From NCBI GenBank assembly GCA_029747015.1, contig JAKOGI010000052.1, positions 30,001-94,000 of the forward strand: a DNA stretch of 64,000 bases. The letters are read 5' to 3'. The notes beneath the pieces are model-generated. The model did not search any database and had not been told where the DNA came from. It saw nothing but the letters and a program-made list of their open reading frames with translations. The DNA comes from Carnegiea gigantea (Eukaryota > Streptophyta > Magnoliopsida > Caryophyllales > Cactaceae). Positions within the stretch are counted from its first letter, which is position 1, and the number at the start of each line of letters is the position of its first letter. This document shows, piece after piece, positions 43,096 through 54,521 of this stretch. Position numbers and translations under genes: made by a program.

Positions 43096-44462
43096 ATGGC
43101 TATTTTCCATTTACCTCAGTTTGAGTATGAACCTTTTTGACACTACTTGTCTAGGTTGAATGCTTATCGTGCTCAATATGTGCTTTTTGAGTATGAAAAA
43201 TGGGAAATATGCGATGCTGTGCTTGAGGGGATAACACCTGAGACTTGACCCATCCTTGAGTCCATGTGGTATGGTGGTTTGCATTCTTTAGCTGTTGATG
43301 ACATGTGGGATTTGTTTAAGTCTCTAGCTTGACATCAATGACAATCTGATGATGATAGGGACCCATATCATCACTACTCTTCTTACCCTCATGTGTTGTG
43401 CTCTTTTTGCCAATCTTTTGACCATGATGTGAATTCTTATCCTTATTATGATGTTTCTGATGAATGTTATGCTAGACTTGATGCCATGATAGGGACAATG
43501 AATGAGCAACATGAGCATTTTGTTAGTGGGATGAGGGAGTGTGGTTTATTGCATGAGACCGACCCTAGTCTACCTTGCCCTAGACTTGAGGCTCGTCTCT
43601 ATGATGATTATGAGTCTTCCCTTCCCCTAGAGTCTAATGTTGTTGATGATGCACCTTTGACCGACCTAGGGGAAGTGTTTGACCCTCCCTTGACCCCATT
43701 GGCATTTGTTGCTCCATTCTTTTCTAGCACACCTATGGACACTAGCGTTAGTGACTCAATCTTACTTGCTTCTCCCCTTCCTTTAGCTCAGTGCACGAGG
43801 TTTGAGATGACGAGACTTCTCGGGGTGATGCTAGTTCTATAGAGGATGTTTTACTTTCTTGGTCAGGAGGACTTACATTGGTTGAGCCATATCTCGAGGA
43901 GGCTCCTTTCGAGGAGTTGTGTGATGATAGTTTAGTGGTTGGTGCTGCTCCTAGCATTGAGCACATCGACCCAATTTGTACCTAGCCACTTGACTTGACG
44001 CCCATTTCGTCTCCCTTACTTCCCACCACGCTCTCCTACTTGCATGCATTCCATGAGTGCCTAGGTAACATTCGAGGGTATAATCCCTCCTTGGATCCTT
44101 ATTGGGCATACCTAGAGGACATGCCCAAGAAAATTGAGTGGACCACTTTCTTTGATTATTTTTTTGATTTTTCTATGGCATTTGATAAGTTTAAGAGGGC
44201 ACTAACCCTATTTGCTACATCTGTACTAGTGATCTCTTACTTACATCCCTTTGAGACGCATGCAAAGGCACACAATAAGCTCTTACGAGCTTTGATGGCG
44301 TCTAAGCTGATAGTTCGAGTCTTGAGAGACAAGGAGTGGCTGATGCTTCTTAAGCCGCTGTGGCATAGTTTGGGTACAATCAGTACCCAACCTAGTATAA
44401 TCATTCTCACTCTTCCCCCCTTCTTTTTATTTTTTATTTTCTCTCTTTTGGTTTTTGTTTAG
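43096..44462 (+). pseudogene. Gag-like region of TR-GAG copy 1
   Basis: Begins MAIFHLPQFEYEPF at 43,096. A zinc knuckle follows at about 43,399-43,440 (CSFCQSFDHDVNSYP, where the last Cys of the CCHC seen in copy 2 has become Tyr). Acidic serine-rich sequence follows, then a C-terminal conserved block (WTTFFDYFFDFSMAFDKFKR and DKEWLMLLKPLWHS). Stops lie near 43,138, 43,247, 43,330 and 43,983, and a frameshift lies near 43,820. Gag would form the capsid that packages the element RNA, with enzymes supplied by a partner element. Confidence 0.75.
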
Positions 44463-45945
44463 TTGTGGATATTAGGATTGTACTTTTGTGGTGATCATTT
44501 TGAGGAGAAATTTGGGATGTTGTTGAGCCATTGATGGCTATGATCACCATTTTTGTATTTTTGTGGATATTTGTGTATTGTGATTAGTGGTGTTGATGGA
44601 TTGGTATATCTTTGTCTTTGGTGGTTAGTTTTGTATATATGTATGGTCTTGTTTTTGATTTGGTGACTATTTTTGGGAGAGTGTGCTAGCTTGTATATGC
44701 GTGCAGGTTTAGTGTTCTTGTGTGTGTTTGTTTTATTTTGTGTGTCTTGTGTGTGATTTTGTTTTCTTTGTTTTTGTGTGTTTTGTGGTTGGTGATGACT
44801 CTCAGCTCCCAATGAGGACATTGTGAGATTTAGGTGTGGGGGTGGGGTCATCTATCCTTTTATTCTTATTTTTGTGAAAATTTTCATTTTTATGTAGATT
44901 TTTCAATTTTTTCCTTTTTTGTATAATTTTTCCTTTTTTTTGGATTTAGGGGAGTTTTATACTATTTTGATCAGCCTTGATCTTTGGTGCCTTGGCTATT
45001 AGCTCGTATATAAATATAATGTGCATGATAGATATTCGTCCCAGGTCTGTCATTTTAGGCCTCAGTTCTAACCCCAACAGTCCATTGTAGTTTTGCAATC
45101 CAGTCCTGCTTTATGTATTGTCATTATCTTACATTCTTAGTCTTCCATGATCGGCTCTTCCACTTGTCTACTGTACAATTACCTTTGTATGTGCTTGCAC
45201 CCCTTTTCCAAAAACAAAAATAAAAACAAAAACAAACAAACTCATGTGCTACTGGGTGTATCCCTTTGAGACATGACAAGAGTTTGGAATGACAAAGAAG
45301 AAGAAAAAGAAAAAAAAGGGGGGAAGAAAAGAGTTTGGAGTGACAAGTACCCCTTTGAGGCATGCGCTACTGGGTACTACCCTTTGAGGCAATACTGCTA
45401 CTGGGGAAGCTTGTTTTCCATGCTAGCAAGTCAATAAGGTAGCTTGTATCAGTTAAGTGGGATTGAGTTTGATTTTGGTAAGTTAAAATCTTATGATGAT
45501 GATACACTTACACACCAGGCACCAGGATGGATTCAATGTTCTCATGCATCGTGGGGTGAAAAGTTGATGTCTGGATGCCATTCTTTGGGATGATGTGTCC
45601 TGAAATGCATATAATGCTTGTGTATAGACTAATACTTGAGTTACTAGGGGGTTTTGGTTCATCCGATTGTGTACAGTTTACCCGATGTATATTTTGTGTT
45701 TTGTCATTTTTATTTTTCAATTTTTGTTTCTCTTTTCTTTGTTTTCCTTTTTGAGATTTTGTGGGTATATCTTCTACAAACCCTCACGAGACCTCACTCG
45801 TCCACTTGGGGGAACCAAGAGGTTTAAAGGGCTTGTTGCATATGCTAAATGCAACTGTGATTCCTACGAAAGTGAGTTAGTTGTTTAGTTTAGTTTTTAC
45901 TTTCGTTTTGCTCGAGGACGAGCAAAAGGTAGGTGTGGGGGTATT
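44463..45945 (+). other. Non-coding internal tail of TR-GAG copy 1
   Basis: T/G-rich sequence followed by a stretch with repeated CCCTTTGAGGCAT / TGCTACTGGG words (about 45,240-45,405). It ends in CTCGAGGACGAGCAAAAGG and a G-rich tract at about 45,931-45,941 that serves as the polypurine tract. No pol remnant was seen in any frame. Confidence 0.7.
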
Positions 45946-47258
45946 TGTTGCACCTATATTTGACCTCATTTTGGCCCTTGTTTGATCCATGTTTATCACT
46001 ATTTTTATGCCAAATCTAGATGAGAAAGGGTCTAATTTAACTTCTTGGATTCAATTATGCTTACAATGTGAACTATCTTTATTCACAGGAGGTATCTTGT
46101 GGTTTTGATGAGAAGGACAGATTTTGAGGCGAATACAATGATGAATAGAGGTTGAATAAAGCCCCCGGAGAGCCAAGAGAAGCGGCACCGAAGAGGCACG
46201 ACCATGCACCGGGACACACGGTAGTGCTGCAGTGGCCGAAGCCACGCACATGCAGCACACGGCCGTGCGTGTGCCCATGCACCTGCGCACGGTTGACTGT
46301 GCGTCGGGGACACAGCCGTGCATCGGCTGCCGTCGCGCTATTTAAGTGACTTCTCGACCAGTTTTCAGGGGATCCTCTTCCTTTTTTTTCGAGAGAACTT
46401 TTCCTTTAGTCTTTTCTAGGTTTTAGGTTAGCCTAAAAAACCCCATTAGGGGGTGAATAGTTTAGATTCGATCTTTGTATACATTGTACAAGTTTCGATT
46501 TCGCAATTTAATCGCTAAGTTTCTCTTCTCTCTTGAATTTCATGCTACTTGTCTTGTTTTGCTAGTTTATTAATTCTTGTTTTGATTTGCTTTTAGATGT
46601 TTAGTTTTGATTAAATTTGCATTCTTTGATTGTAATTAGCCTTGTGATGGCTAACTGAAGTTGTTTAAACTCTTAACCTCCTATTATCTATGCTAGAATT
46701 TAAGGTTTCCTCTCACGCCCACCAAGTGTTCGATGAAATGCTTGAAAGAACTTTTATCAGTGTGTAGGGGCAATTAACTTATGCTGAAAGGTGAAGTTAA
46801 TTGTCTAGTGTAGGTAGTGAGAATAGTTGGGATTCGAACATGAAAATAGTCTCGGTCGCTAGCTAGGTCAAGAGTTGTCAACCTTGTAGTTTAATTGCGT
46901 CAATCCTATGAAAATAGGTGGTTAAAACAATTAAACTAACCTTCGACCCTTGAGAGAGGGCTTGGGTGGTCTCTAATGATGCAACCGATCATCTCTAAAT
47001 ACTAGCGTAACTTGGGAAGGTTAAGGTTTGACTTGATTAGTTGGTTTATCTCAAGTTTAATCATAATCAAAGTCTTTTGTTTCTTTTAGTAGTTTAGTTC
47101 TGTTTCCCATCCCTGTTTGTTATGCCTAACTTGAGATGCTTTAGTTAGTTCTAGTACTTGGAAACACAACTCCCTGCGGACGACACCCCGAGTACCCAAC
47201 GATACACCTTGTACTTGGGGTTTATAAATATTAAAACTCTGTTTTTTTTTCCGTAACA
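45946..47258 (+). repeat. 3' LTR of TR-GAG copy 1
   Basis: Starts TGTTGCACCTATATTTGACC, ends CCGTAACA. Beyond it the MULE sequence resumes with CATTTTTGGCTTTAGGG, as at 7,346 in copy 1. Confidence 0.9.
46250..46346 (+). promoter_or_regulatory. GC-rich palindrome cluster and TATA box, 3' LTR of TR-GAG copy 1
   Basis: GCACACGGCCGTGCGTG and related words followed by TATTTAAG at 46,339. Some palindromes are mutated relative to the 5' LTR (CACAGCCGTGC for CACGGCCGTGC). Confidence 0.55.
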
Positions 47259-48029
47259 CATTTTTGGCTTTAGGGTTGCTAGTCTTTTGTTGCTTTACAA
47301 AAGCATTCTCCAATTCAGTTATTGCCTCCAGTGCATTAGCTCTATTCCACCATTAATCATCCTAACTGAATGGTGGTATCTGAGGGCTTTCTTCTCCTTT
47401 TTCTCTTTGTCCTATTGGTGGGAATTTTGAGATTTGAGCCTCACAATATGAAGAGAACATGCTTATTGTTGCGTCTCTTATTTTCTTAAGTGCTTCATTG
47501 TTTTGGTACCTTTTTGACAAGTATTCCATAAAGGTTCTGTACCTCTTGAATGCACTCGCTAAAGCATTCATTACTTCAGCCATTTCTTCCATATCTTTCT
47601 GTATGTGGACATCATTCAAGTATTGCAAGATGTTAGATGGACATTTCTTTAAATTTTTTCCTTCTCTTTAATTGATATAAATGAATTAAATGATACCTCT
47701 AACTCTGATATTTCATCAGTTTGTGAAAACATCTTAGTCTATTTTTCTTTTGTGGCTAAGTTTCTCTGGCTTGTTTAGGATGCTCTTCTCTATTTATCTG
47801 TATTGGAGGCTCCACTCGGCCCTTTCCAAAGCCTTTCATCACTTCTTTGGTGCCAACTTGATTAGCCTTTCTCTCTTCTTTCACTCATTCCCTTAAATTT
47901 TCTGTTGCCCAGCCTTTGATTGTTAGGAATTATCTCTCAACAGTCCTTCTTATGAGAAGAACTCTGTCAAGAAATAGCATCTGCAAGGGAAATGTTCATT
48001 GTAATCAATTCTATATAGCTCACCAAAAA

Positions 48030-48650
48030 TGAATATCTTCTTACTAAAATATAGCTCCTGCTCACCAAAAGGGTATACTAGCTCACTAACATAAAGTAAT
48101 GTTCTCTAAGAATATTTCCTATTTGGCTCACTAAAAAGGTTAATATACATTAATATAACAAACAATTGTCAACTATGAATAAGTTCTTTGATAGCTCACC
48201 GAAACTGATCTTCTGCTCACTAAAAGATATGTTCTGCTCACTAAGATATATGGTATGCTCACTAAAAATATTACTCTACTCACTAAAAGTATTGTTCTGC
48301 TCACTAAAATGTATATTAGCTCACTAACATAAAGTAATATTCTGTAAGAATAATTCCTATCTGGTTGTTGATACATGTATGTGTACGTGATGCGTGCTCA
48401 CGAAAATGGTCATCATATATCAATGCAATAGACAATTGTCATTTATGAACAAGTTCTCCATAACTCACCAAAAATAATATTCTGCTCACTAGAATACATA
48501 TTCTGCTCACTAGAATACATATTCTGCTCACTAAAATGTATATTATGCTCACTAAAGTAAATGGTCTGCTCACTAAGATACAAGTTCGGCTCACTAAAAT
48601 ATATGTTCAGCTCACTGAAAGTGATGTTGTGCTCACTAAAAACATGATAT
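48030..48650 (+). repeat. GCTCACTAAA repeat array, copy 2 (counterpart of 8,080-8,710)
   Basis: Dense 21-bp units. One unit (GCTCACTAGAATACATATTCT) is present twice in a row here against diverged neighbours, which suggests local copy-number change after the copies separated. Confidence 0.85.
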
Positions 48651-50289
48651 TTTGATAAAATAGAAGGAACTTACCATCAAGAAGTGAATAGGTCCATCAA
48701 AGTTTGAAGTCCTCTTTTTGACAGATTCACACAATCTGTTAATGGTGTACTGACATTAATCAATTGTTGCTATGTCTTCAACATTAGCAACATTCTTCAC
48801 GAAATATGGTGCGCAATGTACATTCTTTGAACCGTTGAGAAAACAAGAGACCATGTACAGTGTAAAGTTTCTTTTAAAACTTTCCCCTATATCAGCCTGA
48901 CTTAGTATGTACTATGGCATTTGACTAAGCTTTGGAGTCCTATCTTACGAAATCCACTATTTTCTCCATGCTGAGAGGACTTCATTGTATTTAGCATTCT
49001 TTGGTTTTTTTGCCACAAAACTCTTCAACCTTCATTCCACCAATGGGGAGTGCGAATGTGAGATGCACATCCGTTGGTGTAATCTCAATCTTCTTGTCAG
49101 CAGATATGTACAAATTAACTGAGTATGGGTCAAAACTATCTACAAGCCATTTGTATAAATCCCCCGACAATTCAATTACTTGCAAATGGAGGAATGCTCC
49201 AAACCCCATATCACATATTGCCTATCTCTATGCCTCATTGAAGTTCTCAATCATTGTAACAAACTCTGATGGTGACATTCTGGTCAGGAAAATCTTTTTG
49301 GGTTTTGTATCTCCCTCTCTAGGTTTTGGCGTACATTGCACGAATTTGGGTTCTAGAACACGAATGGTAGTATTCACGTGCTATTTTGGGGATTTCTATT
49401 GTTGATAACGTTGTAAAACTAAGAGTTGTCCACGCTTCACAGGACTTTTTGGACTCTTCTGGACAACCTGCCTCTCTTTATCAGCTTACACCCTAGCATA
49501 ATTTTTTGACCTCCTTTGTTTTTGCTTTGGTCTGGATTTTGATTCTTGTTTTATCTTCTTGATTCTCTTCACCAACACTTCATTGTCAGAGCTAGATTCA
49601 TCATCATGTCGATGGGGAGGCATTTTATAAGTGGTATCCTCTCCAGTGCCATATGTTTCCTCTGAAAGTTTTCGATGAATGTCGGTAATTGTTTTCTCTG
49701 AGATTTCTTGAGCATTGTCTTTGGAACTTTTGAGGATTATCTACTCTGCATTCTTCTTTCCCCCTTTTTTTCTTTTCTATTGCCAATCTTTTCTTGTGCA
49801 TCATTTTTCTTTGACTCCTTTTTCCTTTTTTCCAGCACCACCTTTTGTTTTTCCCCTGCTATGTGAGTGTTTTGTTGAGGTGTTTCTCGTATTTCTTATT
49901 GATCTTGTTCTCCCTTTCCTTATTGAGTACCTTGTGATTCTTCCACAGCATGCATAGTTTGCTTTTCATGCTCATCTGTTGTGAAAGCTTGAACTTATAC
50001 ATCTTCTGAACTTATTGGACTGCTACAAATATTTCTATTCTTCCTAGCTTCTTGTTTCAACCTTCTTTTCTTTGCAGTAGTGCTTGGTGAGCTGGTTTTT
50101 CCTTCAGAGGTTTTGTACTTGTGGACAGGTTTTTCGGACTCCTTTTCAAGCTGTGGAGTGTGTTTCTGATTTGGTGAAGCTGCCTTGTTTGCTTCTTCTG
50201 CAGCTGTACGTGGTACATTGTATAAATGAACAAGATGTATAACTAAATAAATAAATAATGTTTAATTTAATATGGAGCTCTCTATATAT

Positions 50290-51427
50290 AGTTCAGCTCA
50301 CTAGAATAAACTGTCTGCTCACTAGAATTGCAGTTTACCTCACTAAATATAGTTGCAATCTGCTCACTACAATTGCAGTTCAACTCACTTAATATAGTTG
50401 TTTCCTCATTACAAATGCAGTTCAGCTAGTAAACATAATTGTAGATGTATAGTTTACTTACTCACTAAAATATGAGGGAAACTCACTAGATATATGAACT
50501 AGTACACAAAAGGAGATTAGAATGCTTAATTGCACATGGTAGTACATCATAAGAATAAAGAAGATGAATTTCCATACTGCTCACTAGACATGTGCCATAG
50601 CTCACCAAAGCATAGTTTATAGCTCACTAGTTGGCAGCAATTAACTAAGAATATAACGTACAACTCCTTTTAATACGATTTCTTCTCACTACATATGCAA
50701 TTCAGATCATTACATATAAACTTACATAATGTAGACATACCTTGGCCTTCATTATGAGTAATATCCTCCTCCATTCCTGGATTTGTTTCATTTGCCTTAT
50801 TTTGATCCTTTGGGCTTCAATAAAAAATAAAAATACATTTTAGTGCCGTGAACTATACTATGTGTGTTTGGATATATTTGAAGTGTAATTACCTGAAGTT
50901 CTCTGGATCAGAGGAGATGAATCTGACAACTTGCATAGTTATATCTTGAGGGCTTGTGCTTGACCCTTCTGTCTTTGATCTATCAAATAGTATTATATGT
51001 AATGTAAATATTGCAGTACATGTGATAACACAATAGAATAAAAGGTGCAGCTCACTAAAGTGAAATCATGGCTCACTATAATATAAGCCACAGCTCACTA
51101 TAGCATATAGAACTATGTGATGGGATTATAAGGTACAACAGACTAGAATATAAGCTATAGCTCACTAGATATGTGAATTAGTATATGAAAAGAGATTGGA
51201 GTTCTAGACTGGACACTAGAATGTATGGTACCACTTACTAAATTTAGGGCATGGCACACTAGGATGTAAAATACAGCTCACTATAATATAAGGTATAGCT
51301 CATTAAAGCATGCATATGCTGACAGACAATATAATATAAGGTATAGCTCACTAAATCCAAATCATGCTCACTAAATTCAAGTCATAGATCACTAAATTCA
51401 AGCCACTAGAATATAATTTACAGCTCA
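50290..51427 (+). repeat. Long GCTCACTA repeat domain, copy 2 (cut by TR-GAG copy 2)
   Basis: Counterpart of 10,360-11,525. The first 112-bp marker (ATGCTGACAG) occurs near 51,317; the TR-GAG element then interrupts the array at 51,428, so the number of higher-order units in this copy cannot be seen. Confidence 0.8.
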
Positions 51428-51671
51428 TGTTGCACCTATATTTGACCTCATCTTATCCCTTATTTGATCCACTTTTTCCATAGTTTTCATGCCGAATTTA
51501 GATGAGAAAGGGTCAAATTCACTTCCCTTGATTCAATTGTGCTTATAATATGTTTTGTCTTACTTTCAGGAGAAATTCTTAGGTTTTGATAGAAAGGAAC
51601 ATCTTAGGAGCGTTTTCAAGGAAGAAGAGAGGTCTAGCGAAGCCCGGGAGCAAACGGAAGACACGTGGAAG

Positions 51672-51834
51672 AAGGCACGACCGTGCAACAAAGACCGAAG
51701 TTGCGCACGGGTAGCACGACCACATGCACGGTCGGGCGTGGTGGCCGTGTGTGGTGCACGGTCAGCTGTGCGTCATGGCATGGCCGAGCGTCCCTCGGGC
51801 CTGCACGGTGGAGCGGTTTTTCAGCCTTTATAAG
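51672..51834 (+). promoter_or_regulatory. GC-rich palindrome cluster and TATA box, 5' LTR of TR-GAG copy 2
   Basis: GGCACGACCGTGC, ATGCACGGTCGGGC and TGCACGGTCAGCTG words lie upstream of TTTATAAG at 51,828. Position and composition match the other LTRs although the exact sequence differs. Confidence 0.55.
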
Positions 51835-52098
51835 TAGCTCTTCTCTCTTTCTCCTGGGGTCGTTCGGGCTTCTCCTGGGGCGATTTTTAGAGTAGTTTAG
51901 GTTAGGTTTTAGCCAATGAAAACCTCAATAGAAGGGTTAGATTAGGATGGTAGTTTGTATTTTGGGATTCAAGCTTGTGGATTTCTAATTCTTCAATCAA
52001 TTCAAGCACAAGTTTCTCTCTTTCTCCCTCTCTCTTTATTTTCATGTTTTTGTTCTTGTTTTGATTTTGTTAGTTTAATTCTTGTATTTGATTTGCTT

Positions 52099-52103
52099 AG
52101 TTT
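52099..52103. repeat. Left 5-bp target duplication of the LARD-type element
   Basis: AGTTT, identical to 61,417-61,421. Confidence 0.85.
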
Positions 52104-54521
52104 TGTAACGCCCCTAAATGCTAATGCTAATTACCTTAGCTTAACCACGAATCTATTAATTTGCAACAGAAGACCTTAGGTTTTGAAGGGAGGCATTACC
52201 GTCGTTCCGGAATGGAACAAGGCTATTTAATTTACTATACCTCTGAAATCACTTAAAGTAAATATTCGTCCTTTCATACTGCTTGTCCCCCATGTGATAA
52301 CTTGATGTACTAAAACTAAGTATTATTATTCTCAGATTTCGAGAGAATAGCAACACATGACCTTCTAGTTACTAACCTATCATCACTGTGAGCACTGCCT
52401 GGCTAGCGACTAGTAAATGTCCTTTTGTATTGCTGCTTTCTGCTTTCTCAAGAGGATGACTATTCGCTTCTTCCCACACCTAAAAACAAAAACATGAAAA
52501 CATGCGAATGATAAGCCGAAGCTCAGCACGTACATTCCTATGCAGTAAAATAAGTCTGCGGTAACTGAGTTGGGCCAACCGCATTTCAAAACATTTTTGC
52601 TTTTGCAAACAGGAGAGAGATAATGTACAATATGATTTGCTGATTATTATCTGAAAGTGGACCCCTTGTCGATGTACATCTTGATGCGATCTTGAGATAG
52701 GTGCACACCTCCCAGGCCGATTGGAGAGCCTGAGTTGCAGCCGCGCGGGTAAATTGAGGGGCATACGCCCTGATGATTGATAATTGGCGGGGCCACTTGT
52801 TTACGTGACAAATCATCGAGAAAATCGATTCATTAAATGAGTCTTGTATTGGTTGTTCATGGTTGAGAAACATGTGAGTTTTTGCAGAGCACAGGCAATG
52901 TACGTACCTGGTCTTTGAGATTATCTCTCCTTTGTAATGAAAATGTGCATTGGAAAATGTGCATTGGCAGCTTGAAGCAGCAGATGTGACCTCGTTCCTG
53001 CTTTACATATGTGATTCTCTTTTGATTAGTGCAAGGTTACAAAATTTGTTGGGATTCTTTAGTTTGATAGATAATTTGAATCTCTTGAGCTATGTGCTGA
53101 TTATTAACATGTAAAAGTTATTGACTTGACTTTACTTTGTTTTGCTTTCATCCCTGCCCTTGAACATCTTGGTTTAATAAATTCCTGTCTTTTATACTAC
53201 AAACTCTTGCTTAATGAACGTGATAATCATGTAATGGGGTAACGGCGTTGTCATTACCTTATTCTAATAATTGGTATACGCTCGTTACTTATCATTGTTT
53301 TGTTATGGCCATTGTTATTAATGTTATTTTTGCCATTGCATAACTTGAATTATGGCCATGTTCATCCGACCGAATTATTATTAATATTTTTAATATCATT
53401 ACTGGCTCCTCCGTCGGTCCAAAATTATGCTTCAGGCTTTCGATAAAAGATACTTAAACTATATCTCAGCATCAACTCTTGTATCACTTATGCTATGACA
53501 ATAAGATAACATAATGGCAGTCACTACTATAATTCATATAATCACATTTCATCAAACATAACATCTTAATCAAAATCCATAAATCAGAAAATACACGCTT
53601 GGAATTTATCACTTACAAAGTGTACCTCCAAATTCACGACTTTTTACCACAATTTCCCGATAATATGTATATTCTTCGAAAAAATTGTTACAATGTTGTC
53701 TAACCCAATAGCTCACAATAATCAAAAGATTAACCGAACTTCAGCATTAATTCTCAGGCAAATTTTCCTCCAATTCATAATTTCGAACCCATAGTGAATG
53801 AATTCATATCATAATTAACAGCTCACGAAACCTCCATCAGTTAAACATTGCAATTAACATGAAATTATATGATTGACTTCTACCGATTGACATTAATGTT
53901 CTAATATACTAGATCATAAAATATCAAATGCAAATTTTTAGATCGAGGAGCCAAGAATTACTTACCTTGAATTTGCTCCAGGACCCAAAACTTTAATCTC
54001 CTCTTCATTCTCCTTTTTCCTTCTTTCTCTCTCCTCTTTCTTCCCTCTCTCTCTCCCTTCCTTTCCCTCTCCTCTCTTCTTCTTTCTCTCCCCTTTCTTC
54101 CCCCCCCCACATATATATAGGGGCAAAAGGGAAAAATCTTAGATTTTTTTTCTCTCTTTTTTTTTGGGTCAGTTTGACCGACTTTGACCGGTCAAAGTTG
54201 GTTTGACCGGTCAAACCGACTTTGACCGGCTTTGACTTTTTTTTGGGGGGTCGCTTTAGATGTAAAATTTTGCACGATATTTTTACGTTAGCAGACGTCC
54301 AACTAGTCCTTTGAAATTTTAATGAATTATTTTAAGAGTAACTAAAAATTTATTTTCGAGGTCATTCTGCCGATTCAACCTGCAATGGTACAAACATATA
54401 TAAAGAAAATGCTGAATTGAAATGGAAAAATGCTAGATTGAAATACGGGGCCTAACTTGATTAATTTGTAATTAAGATATTTTAATGTAATTAATATGAA
54501 TATTAGGGTCGGGCTGTTAAA
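52104..54521 (-). repeat. 3' LTR of the LARD-type element (left)
   Basis: Direct repeat of 58,968-61,416, highly similar. The inner end reads GGGCTGTTAAA where the other LTR has GGGCCATTACA. Confidence 0.9.
54172..54238 (-). promoter_or_regulatory. W-box cluster in the left LARD LTR
   Basis: Within 67 bp, seven TTGAC/GTCAA cores are arranged as TTTGACCG and CGGTCAAA palindromes. TTGAC is the core of WRKY-factor W-boxes. It lies about 50 bp upstream (minus strand) of a TATATATA box at 54,111-54,119. Confidence 0.65.

Larger units (their letters stand above)
41667..47258 (+). mobile_element. TR-GAG type LTR retrotransposon (gag only), copy 1, 5.6 kb
   Basis: Complete non-autonomous element: 5' LTR 41,667-42,965, tRNA-Asp primer site at 42,969, gag-like region 43,096-44,462, non-coding tail, purine-rich tract before 45,946, 3' LTR 45,946-47,258. 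No protease, RT or integrase is present between the LTRs. This fits the TR-GAG group known in plants. The primer site and the CTCGAGGACGAGCAAAAGG sequence before the 3' LTR resemble Athila/Tat-lineage gypsy elements, the likely source of enzymes. The flanking duplication is only partly visible (CATTT right of the element, a CTTT-like remnant left). Confidence 0.85.
37740..50270 (-). pseudogene. Ulp1/plant-mobile-domain gene of MULE copy 2 (decayed, interrupted)
   Basis: Collinear with the minus-strand gene of copy 1, but interrupted by a solo LTR and a TR-GAG element and lacking its first exons in this window. Readable blocks on the minus strand: mobile-domain-like DVHLTFALPIGGMKVEEFCG at about 49,030-49,090; coiled region starting MQYLNDVHIQKDMEEMAEVM at 47,362-47,628; proline-rich exon near 41,170-41,560; Ulp1 blocks at about 37,960-38,640. 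In the Ulp1 domain the His block reads CHKKHFFIFC, and the Cys block reads NCGIFCMRHIESYF where copy 1 has DCGIF. Frame breaks are present in most exons. Confidence 0.7.
31941..51427. mobile_element. Large Mutator-like element, copy 2 (interrupted by nested insertions)
   Basis: Second copy of the element at 1-12.6 kb. It is collinear once insertions at 34,360-34,949, 39,743-41,084 and 41,667-47,258 are removed, and is cut at 51,428 by a TR-GAG element that runs off the window. Here the left end is visible: non-coding sequence from about 31,941 (homology to unit A stops there) leads to a first exon at 32,214. Its right end and the first exons of the minus-strand gene would lie beyond 64,000. 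Confidence 0.8.

Noticed and set aside
54005..54214. Minus-strand open frame of Glu/Arg-rich sequence in the LARD LTR (also 60,816-61,019)
   Set aside because: A translation of the purine-rich leader tract directly after the TATA box; simple-sequence composition and different length in the two LTRs.
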